DNA of 47,842 bases, taken from Mycolicibacterium canariasense (GTDB lineage Bacteria > Actinomycetota > Actinomycetes > Mycobacteriales > Mycobacteriaceae). The stretch lies in the NCBI RefSeq assembly GCF_002101555.1, contig NZ_LQOL01000035.1, forward strand, positions 1 through 47,842, in the 5' to 3' direction. The position numbers and the translations under genes were made by a program. Each line of letters begins with the position of its first letter. Position 1 is the stretch's first letter. A model generated the notes under the pieces. The model saw only the letters and a program-made list of their open reading frames with translations. It was not told the origin of the DNA and searched no databases. Positions 23,862 to 31,798 of this stretch are shown one piece after another.

Positions 23862-24532
23862 TGGCCGCCGCGGCACTGGCCCTGTTCGTGGTCATGATGC
23901 TGACCCTGGGGGCGCTGCGCACCCTCATTCAGCGTCGCCGCACCGGTGACAGCGGCAACCGGCGCACGCTGTCACCAAGCGGCTCGCTGGGGTGGTCGGC
24001 GCTCACCGCCACCGACATCGGCTATCTCACGGTGGGTGTCGGTGGCCCGCTGGCGCACTGGCTGGGCCTGCCTCCCGTGAGCGGGCTGCAGCACCCGCCC
24101 GTTCAAGTGCTCGGCGTCGTCCTGACGGTGGTAGGCATCCTGGCCGCGTTCGGAGCGCAGATGGCGCTGGGAGCATCTTGGCGGATCGGGGTCAACGACC
24201 GTGAACGCACCGCGCTGGTCACCACCGGCCCCTTCGGCTGGGTGCGCAACCCCATCTTCACCGCGGCGCTCATCGCGTTCCTCGGCCTGGCGCTCATGGT
24301 CCCCAACCTCGTCGCGCTCATCGGCTGGGTCCTCGCCCTGACCGGCATCCAGACGCAGATACGGCTGATCGAAGAGCCCCACCTGAAACGCGTCCACGGC
24401 GAGCCCTATGCCCGCTACGCCGCCAGGGTCGGGCGCTTCCTGCCCGGATTGGGGCGCCTCCGCACCGACCGTCGCGACACCACCGAGGTCGACCGCAACG
24501 ATCGCGAAGCAGACGCTGGACAGCATGGGTGA
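23858..24532 (+). CDS. ICMT/PEMT-family membrane methyltransferase
   Basis: A 224-residue membrane protein with about four to five helices and the signature of isoprenylcysteine carboxyl methyltransferase-like proteins: TTGPFGWVRNPIFTAALIAF near residue 130, then EEPHLKRVHGEPYARYAARVGRFLP at the C-terminus. These residues bind SAM at the membrane surface. GTG 23858 or ATG 23861 starts it, overlapping the previous stop. The cyclase-YHS gene overlaps its end by 8 bp. A 79-bp piece of this gene (24274-24352) recurs at 25191-25269. The substrate is unknown; bacterial members often methylate lipids or thiols. Confidence 0.83.
   Translation: MMAAAALALFVVMMLTLGALRTLIQRRRTGDSGNRRTLSPSGSLGWSALTATDIGYLTVGVGGPLAHWLGLPPVSGLQHPPVQVLGVVLTVVGILAAFGAQMALGASWRIGVNDRERTALVTTGPFGWVRNPIFTAALIAFLGLALMVPNLVALIGWVLALTGIQTQIRLIEEPHLKRVHGEPYARYAARVGRFLPGLGRLRTDRRDTTEVDRNDREADAGQHG
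24274..24352. repeat. 79-bp direct repeat, copy 1 (inside the ICMT-like gene)
   Basis: Matches 25191-25269 with four mismatches over 79 bp. Copy 1 is in its native place in the ICMT-like coding frame. Confidence 0.9.
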
Positions 24533-25175
24533 GGCCGCCTCCACCGACGCGACCTTCGCGTTCGTCGATTTGTCCGGTTTCACCGCCCTGACCGAAATGT
24601 GCGGCGACGAGCAAGCTGCTCACCTCGCCGGACGGCTCGTCGAACTGACCCGTGACTCGTTGGCCCTCGATGTGACGGTGGTGAAGACCATGGGTGATGC
24701 CGTGATGATCCACGCCCACGGCCCCGACACCATGATGGCGACCATCCTCGACCTCGCCGACCGCGCCGCCGACGAGGACGGCTTCCTTGGACTACGCGCC
24801 GGAATTCACCACGGCAGCGCAGTCCAACGGGACCACGACTACTTCGGCCATGCCGTCAACACCGCCGCACGCATCACCGCACTCGCAGGCGCCGGGCACG
24901 CCGTCATCACCGAACCGATCCTGCCCGCGTGTGAAGCGCTCGGCGTCGCAGCCCACCCGCTCGGCGCCACCGAGCTACGCAATATCAGCGCCCCAGTGGC
25001 GGTGTACAGGGTGCAGCTACCGCCGCCGCAATACCCCACCGATCCGGTCTGCCGTGTCCGCATCGACCCACGCACCGCCACCCACCATCTGCGCCACAAC
25101 GACGATGACCTCTGGTTCTGCTCCGACCGCTGCGCCCAACGCTTCGCAGCACACCCCGCCAGATACGCGATCTGA
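24525..25175 (+). CDS. Class III adenylate/guanylate cyclase with C-terminal YHS domain
   Basis: A 216-residue fusion from ATG 24525. The cyclase domain (about 8-160) keeps the metal aspartates D15 (FVDLSGFT) and D58 (TMGDAVM), the purine-specifying K54, and N112 and R116 in VNTAARITA for transition-state binding, so catalysis is plausible. Residues about 168-216 form a YHS domain (DPVCRVRIDPRTATHHLRHN, then FCSDRC at the cysteine pair), a small metal-binding fold also found on heavy-metal ATPases. Fusing a cyclic-nucleotide enzyme to a metal-binding domain, in an operon opposite a regulator with a CmtR-type operator, suggests metal-responsive cyclic nucleotide signalling. The frame opens earlier, but that part overlaps the ICMT-like gene. 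Confidence 0.85.
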   Translation: MGEAASTDATFAFVDLSGFTALTEMCGDEQAAHLAGRLVELTRDSLALDVTVVKTMGDAVMIHAHGPDTMMATILDLADRAADEDGFLGLRAGIHHGSAVQRDHDYFGHAVNTAARITALAGAGHAVITEPILPACEALGVAAHPLGATELRNISAPVAVYRVQLPPPQYPTDPVCRVRIDPRTATHHLRHNDDDLWFCSDRCAQRFAAHPARYAI

Positions 25176-25190
25176 CGCCACGGGGCTAGT

Positions 25191-25269
25191 CGCGTTCCTC
25201 GGCCTTGCGCTCATGATCCCCAACCTCGTCGCGCTCATCGGTTGGGTCCTCGCCCTGACCGGTATCCAG
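25191..25269. repeat. 79-bp direct repeat, copy 2 (displaced fragment of the ICMT-like gene)
   Basis: A 79-bp copy of 24274-24352 with four mismatches, lying between the cyclase gene and the histidine kinase remnant and fused in frame to the latter. It marks a past recombination or duplication join. Confidence 0.9.
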
Positions 25270-25655
25270 GGCAGCGCCTTCCCAGAACCGCCGACCACCC
25301 CCGCGAAGGCCACCCGCCGGTTCCTCGCCGACGCCGCCCACGAACTGCGCACTCCGATCGCGGGCATACAGGCCGCCGCAGAACAGGTCGCCGCTTCGGC
25401 CCAGCAGCGGGACGACCCCGAGTCGCGGCGCCAGCAGCGCCGCGCAGACCTGCTACAAGGAGAATCCCGCCGCGCGGGCCGGCTGGTCACCGACATGCTG
25501 GACCTGAGCCGCATCGACGCAGGCCTTCCCTTGCACGCCATGGATGCGATCTCGCAGCGCTCGCCGACGCCGAGGTGCAGCACGCGGCCACGCTCGAGGG
25601 GGTCACCACCACGCCGACCACCGGTCGATGGATCGACCCGTTCGCAAGACTCTGA
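25191..25655 (+). pseudogene. Histidine kinase remnant (HisKA region) fused to a duplicated gene fragment
   Basis: After the 79-bp repeat the frame reads ATRRFLADAAHELRTPIAGI, the dimerisation and phosphoacceptor (H-box) helix of a sensor kinase, then GRLVTDMLDLSRIDAGLPLH. At about 25550 it shifts frame (DLAALADAEVQHAATLEGV continues in another frame) and stops near 25655. The sensor and membrane part and the whole ATP-binding domain are absent. It cannot function as a kinase. Confidence 0.7.
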
Positions 25656-25703
25656 CGACGCTCCGCTGAAGACCGACCGCATTCACGTCTAGCGGCGGGG
25701 GAC

Positions 25704-26345
25704 TCAGCTCCCGCAGACCACTTCGGTAGCGCTGATCAGCGTCACCGGTCCCCCGCCCTGCAGGGATTCACTGGCGCGACGCACCATCTCCACCGCCTTG
25801 GACGCGGCTCTATCGGAATCCCATTCACGGACGTAGACGGTTACGGTGCGCAGTGCGCCGCCGGCTGAATCGACCTCGGTCTTCTCGACCTGCGTCGGCG
25901 GCAGACCGGGGTTCATGGCCCCTACTTCCTTGAGAAGCCGCTTGAAGACGACCAGATTTGGTGCCGTGCAGTGCATTACGACGCGTTGCAGTGGCGCACC
26001 TGGCGGCAGCGGCAGTCCTGGCTGTTCGTCGTTCCACCGCAGGCCGTGGGTGATGACACCGCTGGGTTTGCCGTTGCTATTCAGCCGGCGCGACCTGGGA
26101 ACACCGCACGCCTCGGCGAATTCGTGCACGTCGAGGTTCGGATCCAGATTCCGCAGCACCTGCGCTGTCACCCACATCACGTTGATGAGCACATTCTCGG
26201 TCTCGTCCGGTGTGAGCTGGTCGTCGGTCGCTCGAGAGTCCCATTGCCGTTGATGACCGGCCCGATCGAGGCGGTAGGGCGCATCCGACCAGTCATGGGA
26301 AGAAATCTCGGCGGCAAATTCACGCGCAAGACGACTCAACATCAT
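25704..26345 (-). CDS. Hypothetical protein
   Basis: A 213-residue protein with a strong ribosome site (AGGAGG just upstream of ATG 26345; ATG 26342 has better spacing). No membrane segment or signal peptide is seen. It has a polar N-terminal helical part, a motif MHCTAPNLVVFKRLLKEVGA in the middle, and a C-terminal alpha/beta-looking end (GGALRTVTVYVREWDSDRAA, then VTLISATEVVCG). Codon composition is ordinary for the window. No family is recognised. Confidence 0.65.
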   Translation of the reverse strand: MMLSRLAREFAAEISSHDWSDAPYRLDRAGHQRQWDSRATDDQLTPDETENVLINVMWVTAQVLRNLDPNLDVHEFAEACGVPRSRRLNSNGKPSGVITHGLRWNDEQPGLPLPPGAPLQRVVMHCTAPNLVVFKRLLKEVGAMNPGLPPTQVEKTEVDSAGGALRTVTVYVREWDSDRAASKAVEMVRRASESLQGGGPVTLISATEVVCGS

Positions 26346-26719
26346 GTCCTCCTAGGAGACAGTCGCTGCCATCTCCCGTTGAGACGACACTGTGCGACGA
26401 AGCCCCAGCATAGCGGATTCGCCCATCGACCTCTGCCTTTTACCGCGGCACAGAGACGTGCTGCATGCAGCAGACCGAGCGTCTTAAGCGGGGTGACCTA
26501 TCAACTCCGCGACATCGGCTAATGCCGACGCCACGGCAGCGATATCCGGCAGAGCCTTCACGGTGCAGATGGTGCCGTTCTCGTCGGCGATGGGCGCGCG
26601 CGGCGGAGGGGCCACTACCGATTTCCTCCTTCGTCCCGCCAGCTCCCGTGACCGATCGCGTAGCATGCGCAATCAGGACACTGTCAAAACCGGACACGGT
26701 CAGTGCGGCGGAAAACCGC
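26346..26719. other. Stretch upstream of the W-rich hypothetical gene
   Basis: About 370 bp. An open frame runs through it in phase with the next gene, but its composition (RQRYPAEPSRCRWCRSRRRW) is not protein-like. A minus-strand frame at 26484-26672 is also open. Neither is supported by a ribosome site. It may hold the decayed 5' end of the next gene. Confidence 0.35.
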
Positions 26720-27409
26720 ATGGCGCGCGACATGGTTCCGGTGGTGATGGCTGCGGCGCAGACGCTGCCCGAGTGGACTCCAGACCTGGTGTTGCCGTCT
26801 GAGGCCGGGATGCTGTGCTGGGCCAAACCAGCCGGCGAAATGCCGTTTCACAGCCACGGTCACGTGCCCTGGGACGCGGCGTGGTGGTGGCGACGCCCGG
26901 ACGGGGTGTTGCAGATCCAGGTCGGCTCCCGGCTCACGCAGCGCCAGGAGCTGCTGGAGCCCTATGGCATCACCCCGCCGCTGTGGGCGGGCGCCACACT
27001 GGTGCTCAATCCCGACGTGCCGCGCACCGCCGAAGTCGACGGTGTTCCCGAGGCGTCGCAGATGGTGAGCATCCTGGGCGCCACCTGGCTGCTGATGGAT
27101 CAACGCACCGTGGCCGAGGTTCGGCAGCTGGAAGCACGTCCGCCGGCAGCGGGGCAGGATTCCGCGGCGCCGGAGCCGAGCCCGGTGTCGATGGTGGAGT
27201 TGCGGCGCAAACTGGCCGAACAGAAAGACCCCTCAAATGGTGCCAGCGGGCGCAAGTTTCACTCGCGGTGGTCGGTGGAGGGGCACTGGCGTCAACAGGC
27301 GTGCGGACCGCGGTGGTCCCAGCGCAAACCCCTCTACATCACCAACTACACCAAGGGCCCGGCCGATGCACCGATGAAAACCGGCAAGGTGCACGTCTTC
27401 CGGCGCTAA
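26720..27409 (+). CDS. Tryptophan-rich mycobacterial hypothetical protein, possibly 5'-truncated
   Basis: About 229 residues from ATG 26720 (start uncertain, no good ribosome site). The middle reads DLVLPSEAGMLCWAKPAGEM, then DAAWWWRRPDGVLQIQVGSR. The C-terminus (GHWRQQACGPRWSQRKPLYI, then TNYTKGP and KVHVFRR) is an ending I recall from mycobacterial hypothetical proteins, some plasmid-borne. No function is known to me. I would expect more N-terminal sequence in relatives, so the gene may be truncated here. Its 3' end abuts the VapC stump on the other strand. Confidence 0.6.
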   Translation: MARDMVPVVMAAAQTLPEWTPDLVLPSEAGMLCWAKPAGEMPFHSHGHVPWDAAWWWRRPDGVLQIQVGSRLTQRQELLEPYGITPPLWAGATLVLNPDVPRTAEVDGVPEASQMVSILGATWLLMDQRTVAEVRQLEARPPAAGQDSAAPEPSPVSMVELRRKLAEQKDPSNGASGRKFHSRWSVEGHWRQQACGPRWSQRKPLYITNYTKGPADAPMKTGKVHVFRR

Positions 27410-27513
27410 TGGTCTTCCACGGCTTCCACGCAGCTTCGAACACGCAGCTGGTCGACGTGATCGCTATCGCGCAACGCGATGAGGACGGTGACGTCCAGCA
27501 GCGCTCGTGTCAC
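27406..27513 (-). pseudogene. VapC toxin stump (PIN-domain N-terminus only)
   Basis: A 35-residue frame starting GTG at 27513, overlapping the VapB-like stop by 4 bp (GTGA). It reads TRALLDVTVLIALRDSDHVD, the first strand of a VapC PIN domain with its first catalytic aspartate, then hits TAG at 27406 as it runs into the end of the neighbouring gene. Normal VapC toxins are about 130 residues. The second conserved residue of the usual LLDVNVLIAL motif is also changed (T for N). The toxin is therefore dead. Confidence 0.7.
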
Positions 27514-27752
27514 ACCGCTTCCTCGTCACGCAGCCGATCGACGTAGGCATTGGATACGGCGGGACCCCGACGCTCGAACGGTTCGAAACCATAAAAGCCC
27601 TCGGTGCTAGCACCTGGATTCGTGTTCTGTTGCTGCGTCAGCGCTTGCCGCGCGAGGTCGGACAGGACCTGACCTGCAGTCCTGTTCTCGCGGCGTGCGC
27701 GTTCCTTCACCGCCAGCAAAATATCGTCGTCAAGTGACAGCGTGGTGCGCAT
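27510..27752 (-). CDS. VapB-like ribbon-helix-helix antitoxin
   Basis: An 80-residue protein from ATG 27752 (an earlier in-frame ATG at 27776 exists). MRTTLSLDDDILLAVKERAR and RENRTAGQVLSDLARQAL form the ribbon-helix-helix DNA-binding domain (residues 1-45). The C-terminal tail (EGFYGFEPFERRGPAVSNAY) is the part that would cover a VapC toxin. Its partner toxin gene is reduced to a 35-codon stump, so this is an orphan antitoxin. It may still bind its own promoter or neutralise related toxins. Confidence 0.8.
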   Translation of the reverse strand: MRTTLSLDDDILLAVKERARRENRTAGQVLSDLARQALTQQQNTNPGASTEGFYGFEPFERRGPAVSNAYVDRLRDEEAV

Positions 27753-27776
27753 GCATCTGATGCTAATGCACTGCAT

Positions 27777-28095
27777 GCATCAGTGGATGCGGACGACAGG
27801 CGCCCGCCCGCGCGCCATCGTGTACCCAGAGACCGCGACACCCGCTGCGGCAACCGGCGTTTCGTCGACGACTACGCGCGCAGCGCCCCGGCCGCCATCA
27901 GGGCTTCGCCCCGAAGAGCGCATCGAACGGGTCATGACCCGGCGTGCCGCCGATGATGCAACCCAGCCCGTGGCCAGACCGTCCTGGCCACGACGAGCCA
28001 CATCCCGGACACCGAAGGGCTCCACGGCGGCTGACCTCGCGTGCGGGACCCGCGCCTACACTGGCAACCCAATGAACCACCGGCAGGGAGGCACC
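27777..28095. other. Gene-poor stretch
   Basis: About 320 bp upstream of the VapB-like gene. Long frames are open on both strands because of the high GC content, but none is convincing. A minus-strand frame ending GCIIGGTPGHDPFDALFG at 27898 has a protein-like tail, but nothing upstream of it supports a gene. Confidence 0.35.
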
Positions 28096-28212
28096 ATGGT
28101 CGACAGCGATGCTTGCGAAGACGCAGGCCACACCGATATGGCCCCGCACGGAGTAGATGAACTTGTCGAGCTGAACATCCTCACCGTGGCGGTTGCCGCG
28201 GCCACAGCCTGA
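28096..28212 (+). CDS. Possible 38-residue acidic peptide
   Basis: A short frame from ATG 28096 with GGGAGG 5 nt upstream. It encodes MVDSDACEDAGHTDM, then HGVDELVELNILTVAVAAAT, ending TGA. It is acidic at the N-terminus and hydrophobic at the C-terminus. No family is recognised. It is listed only for its good ribosome site. Confidence 0.25.
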   Translation: MVDSDACEDAGHTDMAPHGVDELVELNILTVAVAAATA

Positions 28213-28255
28213 CCCGACGAACCGACTTCGCCGCGGGCCGCAAATAGCCTGGGCG

Positions 28256-29113
28256 TCAGATGCTTTCAGCGCCAAGCACGGTTCGAAGCGCGGCCAAGTC
28301 CAGGTGGCCGGCCAAGAACTGGTCGACGGGGCTGAGCCGGTAGCCGTGGTCGCCGAGATACTCCAGGTAGGTGCGGCGGCGCTCCGATGACGCCGGACGG
28401 TGCAGCGGCTGCGACAGGGCCCACTCGAAGGCTCCGAAGACCGTCGCGGCGATTGCCCGCCCAGCATCACCGGGTGTGGTGCTGGCGAAGACCTCCTCGT
28501 AGCGGCCCTCGATGCCGAGCAGGTCCCGCGCGGCGATGATCATGCTGGCCGGACATAGGTCCTCGGCCACCAGTCGCATACTGCGGGCCGCGAACAGCTC
28601 CGCTGACACCACCGCGGTGCCGGTGTGGATGTGTTGGCGCACCCAGGCGCGACGTGGCGTCTGGGCGGCGTTGATCAGGCTGTCGAGCCGGCGCATCAGC
28701 CGCCAGTCGTGCTCGGCATCGTTTTGGGCGACCCCACTCAATCGAACTGGCTCGACCCCGGTCCAGGTAGAAGCCGGCGTTGCCTGGCTGAACGTCCGCG
28801 GCTGGGCTGCCTCGCCCGTGAGGTATGCAGCGTGCACGGCGAGGATCGGTGCGCGGCGCGCGAGGTCGGCCACCGTGCGCCGATGGCCGACGCCCAGGCA
28901 CAGGTATCGCTCTTGGCGGAGGTGATCGCGGGTGTAGATCATCCCAAGTGTCGATCCGGGCCCGCGGTCACCGACGTCCTGATTTACCTGCCAGCCGGCG
29001 AATCCGCTGACGTAGGGCAGCAGGTGCGTCGCTAGGTGCGACAGGAGTTCGGCCGTCGACGTTGCACCGGGAAGTGCCCACACTTGGCGATGAGACTTGG
29101 TGTCATCACTCAT
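28256..29113 (-). CDS. Hypothetical cytoplasmic protein
   Basis: About 285 residues from ATG 29113 (an earlier start at 29188 is possible). No signal peptide or membrane segment. It contains a beta-rich N-terminal part (YVSGFAGWQVNQDVGDRGPG, then LGMIYTRDHLRQERYLCLGV) and a helical C-terminal half (SAELFAARSMRLVAEDLCPA, then GHLDLAALRTVLGAE). No catalytic motif stands out. Codon composition supports a real gene. I do not recognise the family. Confidence 0.6.
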   Translation of the reverse strand: MSDDTKSHRQVWALPGATSTAELLSHLATHLLPYVSGFAGWQVNQDVGDRGPGSTLGMIYTRDHLRQERYLCLGVGHRRTVADLARRAPILAVHAAYLTGEAAQPRTFSQATPASTWTGVEPVRLSGVAQNDAEHDWRLMRRLDSLINAAQTPRRAWVRQHIHTGTAVVSAELFAARSMRLVAEDLCPASMIIAARDLLGIEGRYEEVFASTTPGDAGRAIAATVFGAFEWALSQPLHRPASSERRRTYLEYLGDHGYRLSPVDQFLAGHLDLAALRTVLGAESI

Positions 29114-29282
29114 GGCCACCGAGTCGCGATCCACGATCAACTGCACCGAGCCCGAGTCCGACTGCGTAACGCCCGCCACACCTGTCACGCTAGCGCGACG
29201 CCTCGCCGCGCTCGGCGCCGCCGGGAACCCAATCGGTCGGCGGTCCCTGCGGGACCCGGACGCAGCGGTGCGGCAACAGGGT

Positions 29283-29777
29283 TCAACTTCCGGTCATTGC
29301 GTCGACGCACCCGTCCATGAAGTCGCCTCGGTTGAAGTCGCTCTGCTTGCCCACAGGAGTGCTCAGGACGAACTGTTGCTCGCAATACTCTTCGGGCGCC
29401 GCTCCCCCGAACTTGACCATCGTCGAGCCGTTCTCAGCCGCTGCGCGCCCCGCCTGATAGGACTCGTCGTCGCGTGGGCCCGCCCCGGTGGCGGAGAGCA
29501 CGGCGTAGCCGACCAGGGCAAGCGCCGCGGTGGCCGCGAGGCCGATCAGCCAACGTGTGGCGGTGCTGCGTTTCCGGGGCGGGGGTGCGCTGAATCCACC
29601 GTAAGGATGTGGAGGCGGCACGCCGTACCCAGGCGGCGGTGGTGCCGGCTGCCATTGCTGTCCCGGCCACGGCGGCGGGTTTCCCTGCCCGCCGGCGGGA
29701 CCGTAGGGGTTCGGTTGGTGCCATCCCGGTTGGGGCCCCGACGGCGGGCGTGGCGGCTCCCATGGAGGTGAGTTCAC
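29283..29777 (-). CDS. Proline-rich single-span membrane protein with short ectodomain
   Basis: A 164-residue protein from GTG 29777 (AAGGAG 8 nt upstream). Residues 1-72 are a Pro/Gly-rich cytoplasmic tail with repeated PPP and QPG units, residues about 76-97 a membrane helix (ATRWLIGLAATAALALVGYA), and the remainder a small ectodomain with two cysteines (EEYCEQQF and DGCVDAM) that may form a disulfide. This layout is common among mycobacterial envelope proteins of unknown function and recurs at 36824, 38032 and 39355 in this window. Confidence 0.75.
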   Translation of the reverse strand: MNSPPWEPPRPPSGPQPGWHQPNPYGPAGGQGNPPPWPGQQWQPAPPPPGYGVPPPHPYGGFSAPPPRKRSTATRWLIGLAATAALALVGYAVLSATGAGPRDDESYQAGRAAAENGSTMVKFGGAAPEEYCEQQFVLSTPVGKQSDFNRGDFMDGCVDAMTGS

Positions 29778-29912
29778 GTGCCGCTCCTTCCAGCGTTCGA
29801 TGAACTGTATGCGGCATCCTCGCTGCATCGCAGCGCTCGGTGGTCATGAATCGCTGGTTGGGCGAGGTGGTGACCGCGTCGGGCGTGCGGCGGGCGGCGA
29901 TGGTTGTTCGGG

Positions 29913-30245
29913 TCAGCCCGGAGCCTGGGTGCACATGGTGCTGCGTGCCGCACCGACCAGGGCGGCGGCCTGCTGTGGGCTCGCTCCGTAGGTTGCGGCG
30001 GTGGTGTCGATGGTGGCCTGTGTCCCCTGACCGGTGTAGAGCATTCGGCATGCCTGGTTGCCGGCGAGCAGCAGTTGGTCGTCGTTGCCAGGGAAGCCGC
30101 CGCGGGTGGCGTTGAGAAAGTTGGTCTGGTCGGCGGTCAGCGGGATCGGCCACGCGCCCGCCGGCGTTGCGGCAAGGCCCAGTAGTGCCCCCGCTGCAGC
30201 TGCTGTCGCCACGACCTGACCGAGTCGTCGTTTCCCCGTGAACAT
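29913..30245 (-). CDS. DUF732-type small secreted protein
   Basis: A 110-residue protein with a signal peptide (residues 1-31, ending ATPAGA). The mature part has helical features of the mycobacterial DUF732 family: LTADQTNFLNATRGGFPGND, the cysteine in GNQACRML, and a second cysteine near the end (STMCTQAPG), which probably form a disulfide. Function is unknown for the family. It lies directly downstream of a 180-bp non-coding gap and on the same strand as the proline-rich membrane protein gene. Confidence 0.85.
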   Translation of the reverse strand: MFTGKRRLGQVVATAAAAGALLGLAATPAGAWPIPLTADQTNFLNATRGGFPGNDDQLLLAGNQACRMLYTGQGTQATIDTTAATYGASPQQAAALVGAARSTMCTQAPG

Positions 30246-30428
30246 GGCACTCCCCCATTTCGAGTTCGGACGCGCAGATGTGCGCAGCTCGACTGTAACG
30301 CTGCCGGGGATCCTGTCAGCGCACCATTTTTGGACAACGATCGGCCGCAGAAACTGGTGCGGCTAGGGGCGACCGGGCGGACTTAGCATGAAATCGGCGG
30401 AATTACCGCCCAGTCACGGGGGCCGAAC

Positions 30429-30752
30429 ATGAACGCAAGTACCCGCAGCACAAGGTGGTTCAACGCCGCCGGGCTGTGGAACGGGTTGACCCTCGGCCCG
30501 TTGGCGGCGGTGTCGGCGCTGCTGGTGATGGTGCTGTCCGGTGCGCTGTGGACCGGCACGCTGGCGTTCATCGCCTTGATATGCCCCACCGCGATATTCC
30601 TGATCCTGGCTCTCATTTCGCTTGTGCGCCGCGGCAACACCTCGTGGTGGGTGTTCTCGGCACTCGGCTCGGTCCTGGGCACTGTGCTGGTGTGCGCTGC
30701 GATCCTCGGCGCGATTTCCGGGATCGCCTGGATGCTTTCCGATCCCGGCTGA
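30429..30752 (+). CDS. Small three-helix membrane protein
   Basis: A 107-residue protein with three evident membrane helices (LAAVSALLVMVLSGALW, LAFIALICPTAIFLILALIS and WWVFSALGSVLGTVLVCAAIL), with RRGNTS between helices 2 and 3. No family is recognised. It is 107 bp upstream of the LpqN-like lipoprotein gene on the same strand and may share its transcript. Confidence 0.6.
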   Translation: MNASTRSTRWFNAAGLWNGLTLGPLAAVSALLVMVLSGALWTGTLAFIALICPTAIFLILALISLVRRGNTSWWVFSALGSVLGTVLVCAAILGAISGIAWMLSDPG

Positions 30753-30859
30753 TGCGTCCGCGCGCGTGCTCGCGACGTGACATCACGCCACCGGGTCGCC
30801 TACCCGCTCTGACCCAACTACTCGTTGTCCACATCTGCACATACGGGAGGTCGCCTCGC

Positions 30860-31576
30860 ATGGCGTCGACGAAACCTCTATGCATCCGTTTCGCGGCTGC
30901 ACTGGCCGCCGGCCTGGTTGCGATCACGACGGCCGGATGCAGTGATGAACCGCAACCGGTCAGCTTCGAAGAGTTGTTCGCGGACAAAACGATTCCCGGC
31001 ATCACCGGCCCCGCCGCGCCTCGCAGCACGTTTGCACCTTCCGGTGACAGCAGTGCCTGCGCCGCCGCGGACACCGCGACGGTGGACGTCCCGGCGTTCG
31101 CCACCGGTGAGCCGGGAGTGCGCGTCCCGCAACCGCCCGGGTGGACTCGCTTCACCCAGATGGACAGCGAGATAATCCGCCTCGCGCTGACCAATCCGTC
31201 AATGATCGCGAACAAGTTTGCGCCCAACATCGTGATCACCGTCGAGCCATCGCCGTCACAAGATGCCGCAACCGTCTACACCCAGGCACAACACAATCTC
31301 ATCAATTTGGCTGGCGCGCTCGATATGGCGGTCGCCCCGGTCACGGTGTGCGGCCTACCCGCCGAGAGGATCACATTCCGGTCGCCCGGCATGGGCCCGC
31401 AGTCCGCGGAGCGCCACTTGCAGGCTATTCAGGTGCTCGCGAGAGGGGACAGCGGCCAGGCCTACCTGATTTCGGTGACAGTGCAGACCACCGACCCGAA
31501 CAACGCCGACTACCAGCGAGATGCCGCCCGCATGTTGGATGGAGTGCAGGTGTTCGCGCCCACCGCATCTCACTGA
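30860..31576 (+). CDS. LpqN/LpqT-family lipoprotein
   Basis: A 238-residue lipoprotein from ATG 30860 (GGGAGG 9 nt upstream; an earlier open frame overlaps the preceding gene). The signal sequence ends in the lipobox TTAGC. The mature protein has VPQPPGWTRFTQMDSEIIRL, then FAPNIVITVEPS, characteristic of the LpqN/LpqT family. In M. tuberculosis that family is linked to the cell envelope and reported to contact host or transport proteins. Two cysteines after the lipobox (SACAAAD and TVCGLP) probably pair. Confidence 0.8.
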   Translation: MASTKPLCIRFAAALAAGLVAITTAGCSDEPQPVSFEELFADKTIPGITGPAAPRSTFAPSGDSSACAAADTATVDVPAFATGEPGVRVPQPPGWTRFTQMDSEIIRLALTNPSMIANKFAPNIVITVEPSPSQDAATVYTQAQHNLINLAGALDMAVAPVTVCGLPAERITFRSPGMGPQSAERHLQAIQVLARGDSGQAYLISVTVQTTDPNNADYQRDAARMLDGVQVFAPTASH

Positions 31577-31798
31577 GGCACACGCGGTGCTGGCACCACC
31601 TCTGGCAACGCGAACTGTGTTACGGGCGTTTCCAACCGGTGACGCGCAAGTATGGGTCCGCCCCGTTGCTATCGTCACCGCGCCCGCCGTGTTCGACATC
31701 AGCGCCGGTCACGTCGACCGATCCGACGGTCCGCGATAGGTCGATACGTGGCGGCAAGTCGGAATACATGTTGCCGAACCCTGTTTCGTCGGCGATGA

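Noticed and set aside
26484..26672. Minus-strand 62-codon frame ending VASALADVAELIGHPA
   Set aside because: The tail looks protein-like, but there is no ribosome site or clear start, and it lies opposite an open frame of equally poor quality.
27575..27590. GGTTCGAAACC resembling a tRNA T-arm
   Set aside because: No acceptor or anticodon arms around it, and it lies inside the VapB-like coding sequence.
27898..28470. Minus-strand frame with a protein-like end (GCIIGGTPGHDPFDALFG)
   Set aside because: The rest is shadow sequence antiparallel to and overlapping the 28256 gene; only about 20 codons look real.
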